From NCBI GenBank assembly GCA_012270695.1, contig JAAXHV010000539.1, positions 1 through 6,709 on the forward strand: 6,709 bases of DNA, read 5' to 3'. The translations under genes were made by a program, and so were the position numbers. A model generated the notes under the pieces. The model was not told where the DNA came from and made no database searches. It saw nothing but the letters and a program-made list of their open reading frames with translations. The stretch comes from Gammaproteobacteria bacterium (GTDB taxonomy: Bacteria; Pseudomonadota; Gammaproteobacteria; Eutrophobiales; Eutrophobiaceae). Of the stretch, positions 6,051 through 6,709 are shown piece after piece (within the stretch, counting starts at the first letter, position 1; every line of letters begins with the position of its first letter).

Positions 6051-6404
6051 ATGGGCTTACTGACTACACACGTTCTGGATACGGCGCATGGCTTGCCCGC
6101 TGCGGGCATGACGATCGAATTGTTTTCGATTGATGATGATAAGCGTAGCCTGGTGCAATCCGCGGTCACAAACTCCTCCGGTCGTTGCGACAGTCCTTTG
6201 CTTGAAGGCAAGGATTTCAGGGTTGGCGTCTGGGAACTGGTGTTTCAAGTAGCCGAGTATTTCACCGCGCTGGGGGTTGAGTTGCCTGACCCGCCTTTTT
6301 TCGACCGGGTGACTTTGCGTTTCGGCATTGCTGACGCCAGCGAACACTACCACGTACCTCTGCTGGTCTCACCCTGGAGCTACAGCACCTATCGCGGCAG
6401 TTGA
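6051..6404 (+). CDS. hiuH: 5-hydroxyisourate hydrolase (transthyretin-like)
   Basis: HiuH hydrolyses 5-hydroxyisourate, the unstable product of urate oxidation, to OHCU (2-oxo-4-hydroxy-4-carboxy-5-ureidoimidazoline). The 117-residue product is a complete transthyretin-like domain. It has LTTHVLDTAHGLPAAG at the N-terminus (H7), GRCDSPL near the middle (R45), FFDRVTLRF, and the family signature HYHVPLLVSP with C-terminal YSTYRGS (H101; YRGS at the very end). The catalytic His/Arg/His and the YRGS tail are all present. There is no signal peptide, so the enzyme should be cytosolic, unlike the longer exported form known in some enterobacteria. ATG 6051 is the only plausible start, because an in-frame TAG lies at 6033. 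There is no Shine-Dalgarno. It stops 4 bases before xdhA, which indicates one operon. Confidence 0.96.
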   Translation: MGLLTTHVLDTAHGLPAAGMTIELFSIDDDKRSLVQSAVTNSSGRCDSPLLEGKDFRVGVWELVFQVAEYFTALGVELPDPPFFDRVTLRFGIADASEHYHVPLLVSPWSYSTYRGS

Positions 6405-6408
6405 TTGC

Positions 6409-6709
6409 ATGCCTGAGACGAACCATAAAGACACGGATAACGGAACGATACGTTTCCTGCTGGATGATTGCGTGCATGAAGTCGCAAACGTTGCGCCAAC
6501 AACCACCGTATTGAATTACCTGAGGGAGGATTTGCAGCGCACAGGCGCCAAGGAAGGTTGCGCCGAAGGGGATTGCGGCGCCTGCACTGTCGTGGTTGCC
6601 GAACTGAGCGAGCAACGGGTACGATTTCAATCCGTCAATTCCTGTATCCAGTTCCTCCCGACCCTGAACGGCAAGGCTTTGTATACCGTGGAGAGTATGA
6701 AGAAACTCA
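6409..6709 (+). CDS. xdhA: Xanthine dehydrogenase small subunit (FeS/FAD), N-terminal 100 residues, cut by right edge
   Basis: XdhA carries the two [2Fe-2S] clusters and FAD of bacterial xanthine dehydrogenase, which oxidises hypoxanthine to xanthine and then urate with NAD+. It partners the molybdenum-binding XdhB. Visible here is the plant-type ferredoxin fold: RFLLDD at 15-20, TVLNYLRE at 33-40, then EGCAEGDCGAC with cluster ligands C51, C56, C59 and the fourth at C79 in NSCIQFLPTLNGK. The sequence EGDCGACTVVV and the FLPTLNG segment are typical of XdhA. ATG 6409 lies 4 bases after the hiuH stop and gives a 15-residue lead before the fold. No Shine-Dalgarno is seen, so translational coupling to hiuH is likely. 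The second FeS domain, FAD domain and the partner subunit lie beyond the edge. Confidence 0.95.
   Translation, partial: MPETNHKDTDNGTIRFLLDDCVHEVANVAPTTTVLNYLREDLQRTGAKEGCAEGDCGACTVVVAELSEQRVRFQSVNSCIQFLPTLNGKALYTVESMKKL

Noticed and set aside
6262..6630. 122-codon minus-strand open frame opposite hiuH and xdhA
   Set aside because: Antisense to two genes with intact catalytic and iron-sulfur motifs.

Overview
The window looks like an ordinary chromosomal segment of a gammaproteobacterium. The minus-strand order gmk-rpoZ-spoT-recG is the classic gammaproteobacterial arrangement (Escherichia coli has gmk-rpoZ-spoT-trmH-recG). The protein sequences resemble those of E. coli and Pseudomonas throughout. 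No genus can be named from this window alone. I see no phage, transposase, CRISPR, tRNA or rRNA gene.

Layout. Positions 1-4532 hold four minus-strand genes, read right to left. They are guanylate kinase (gmk), the omega subunit of RNA polymerase (rpoZ), the (p)ppGpp synthetase/hydrolase (spoT) and the RecG branch-migration helicase, which is cut by the left edge. recG starts 12 bases after spoT stops, and no trmH or ridA gene lies between them. Positions 4533-4786 form a divergent intergenic region with a candidate promoter facing each way and a long-range inverted repeat in the gmk leader. From 4787 to the right edge three plus-strand genes belong to purine breakdown: an adenosine-deaminase-superfamily enzyme that looks like a type 2 adenine deaminase, 5-hydroxyisourate hydrolase (hiuH), and the FeS/FAD subunit of xanthine dehydrogenase (xdhA, cut by the right edge). 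hiuH and xdhA are 4 bases apart and look translationally coupled.

How the genes fit together. On the right, adenine is deaminated to hypoxanthine. Xanthine dehydrogenase oxidises hypoxanthine to xanthine and urate, and HiuH opens the hydroxyisourate that urate oxidation produces. The urate-oxidising enzyme is not in view. On the left, Gmk makes GDP from GMP, SpoT balances the guanine-derived alarmone (p)ppGpp, and omega forms part of a ppGpp-binding site on RNA polymerase. The window therefore places guanine-nucleotide and alarmone metabolism back to back with purine degradation. Whether the two are co-regulated is unknown.

The less ordinary material is intergenic. There is a cluster of palindromes between rpoZ and spoT, and a hairpin between gmk and rpoZ that pairs fully only as minus-strand RNA. 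A palindrome lies downstream of the deaminase gene. spoT and hiuH have -10-like boxes placed so close to their start codons that the mRNAs would be leaderless or nearly so. None of the seven start regions shows a strong Shine-Dalgarno sequence. I found no convincing undescribed multi-gene system.
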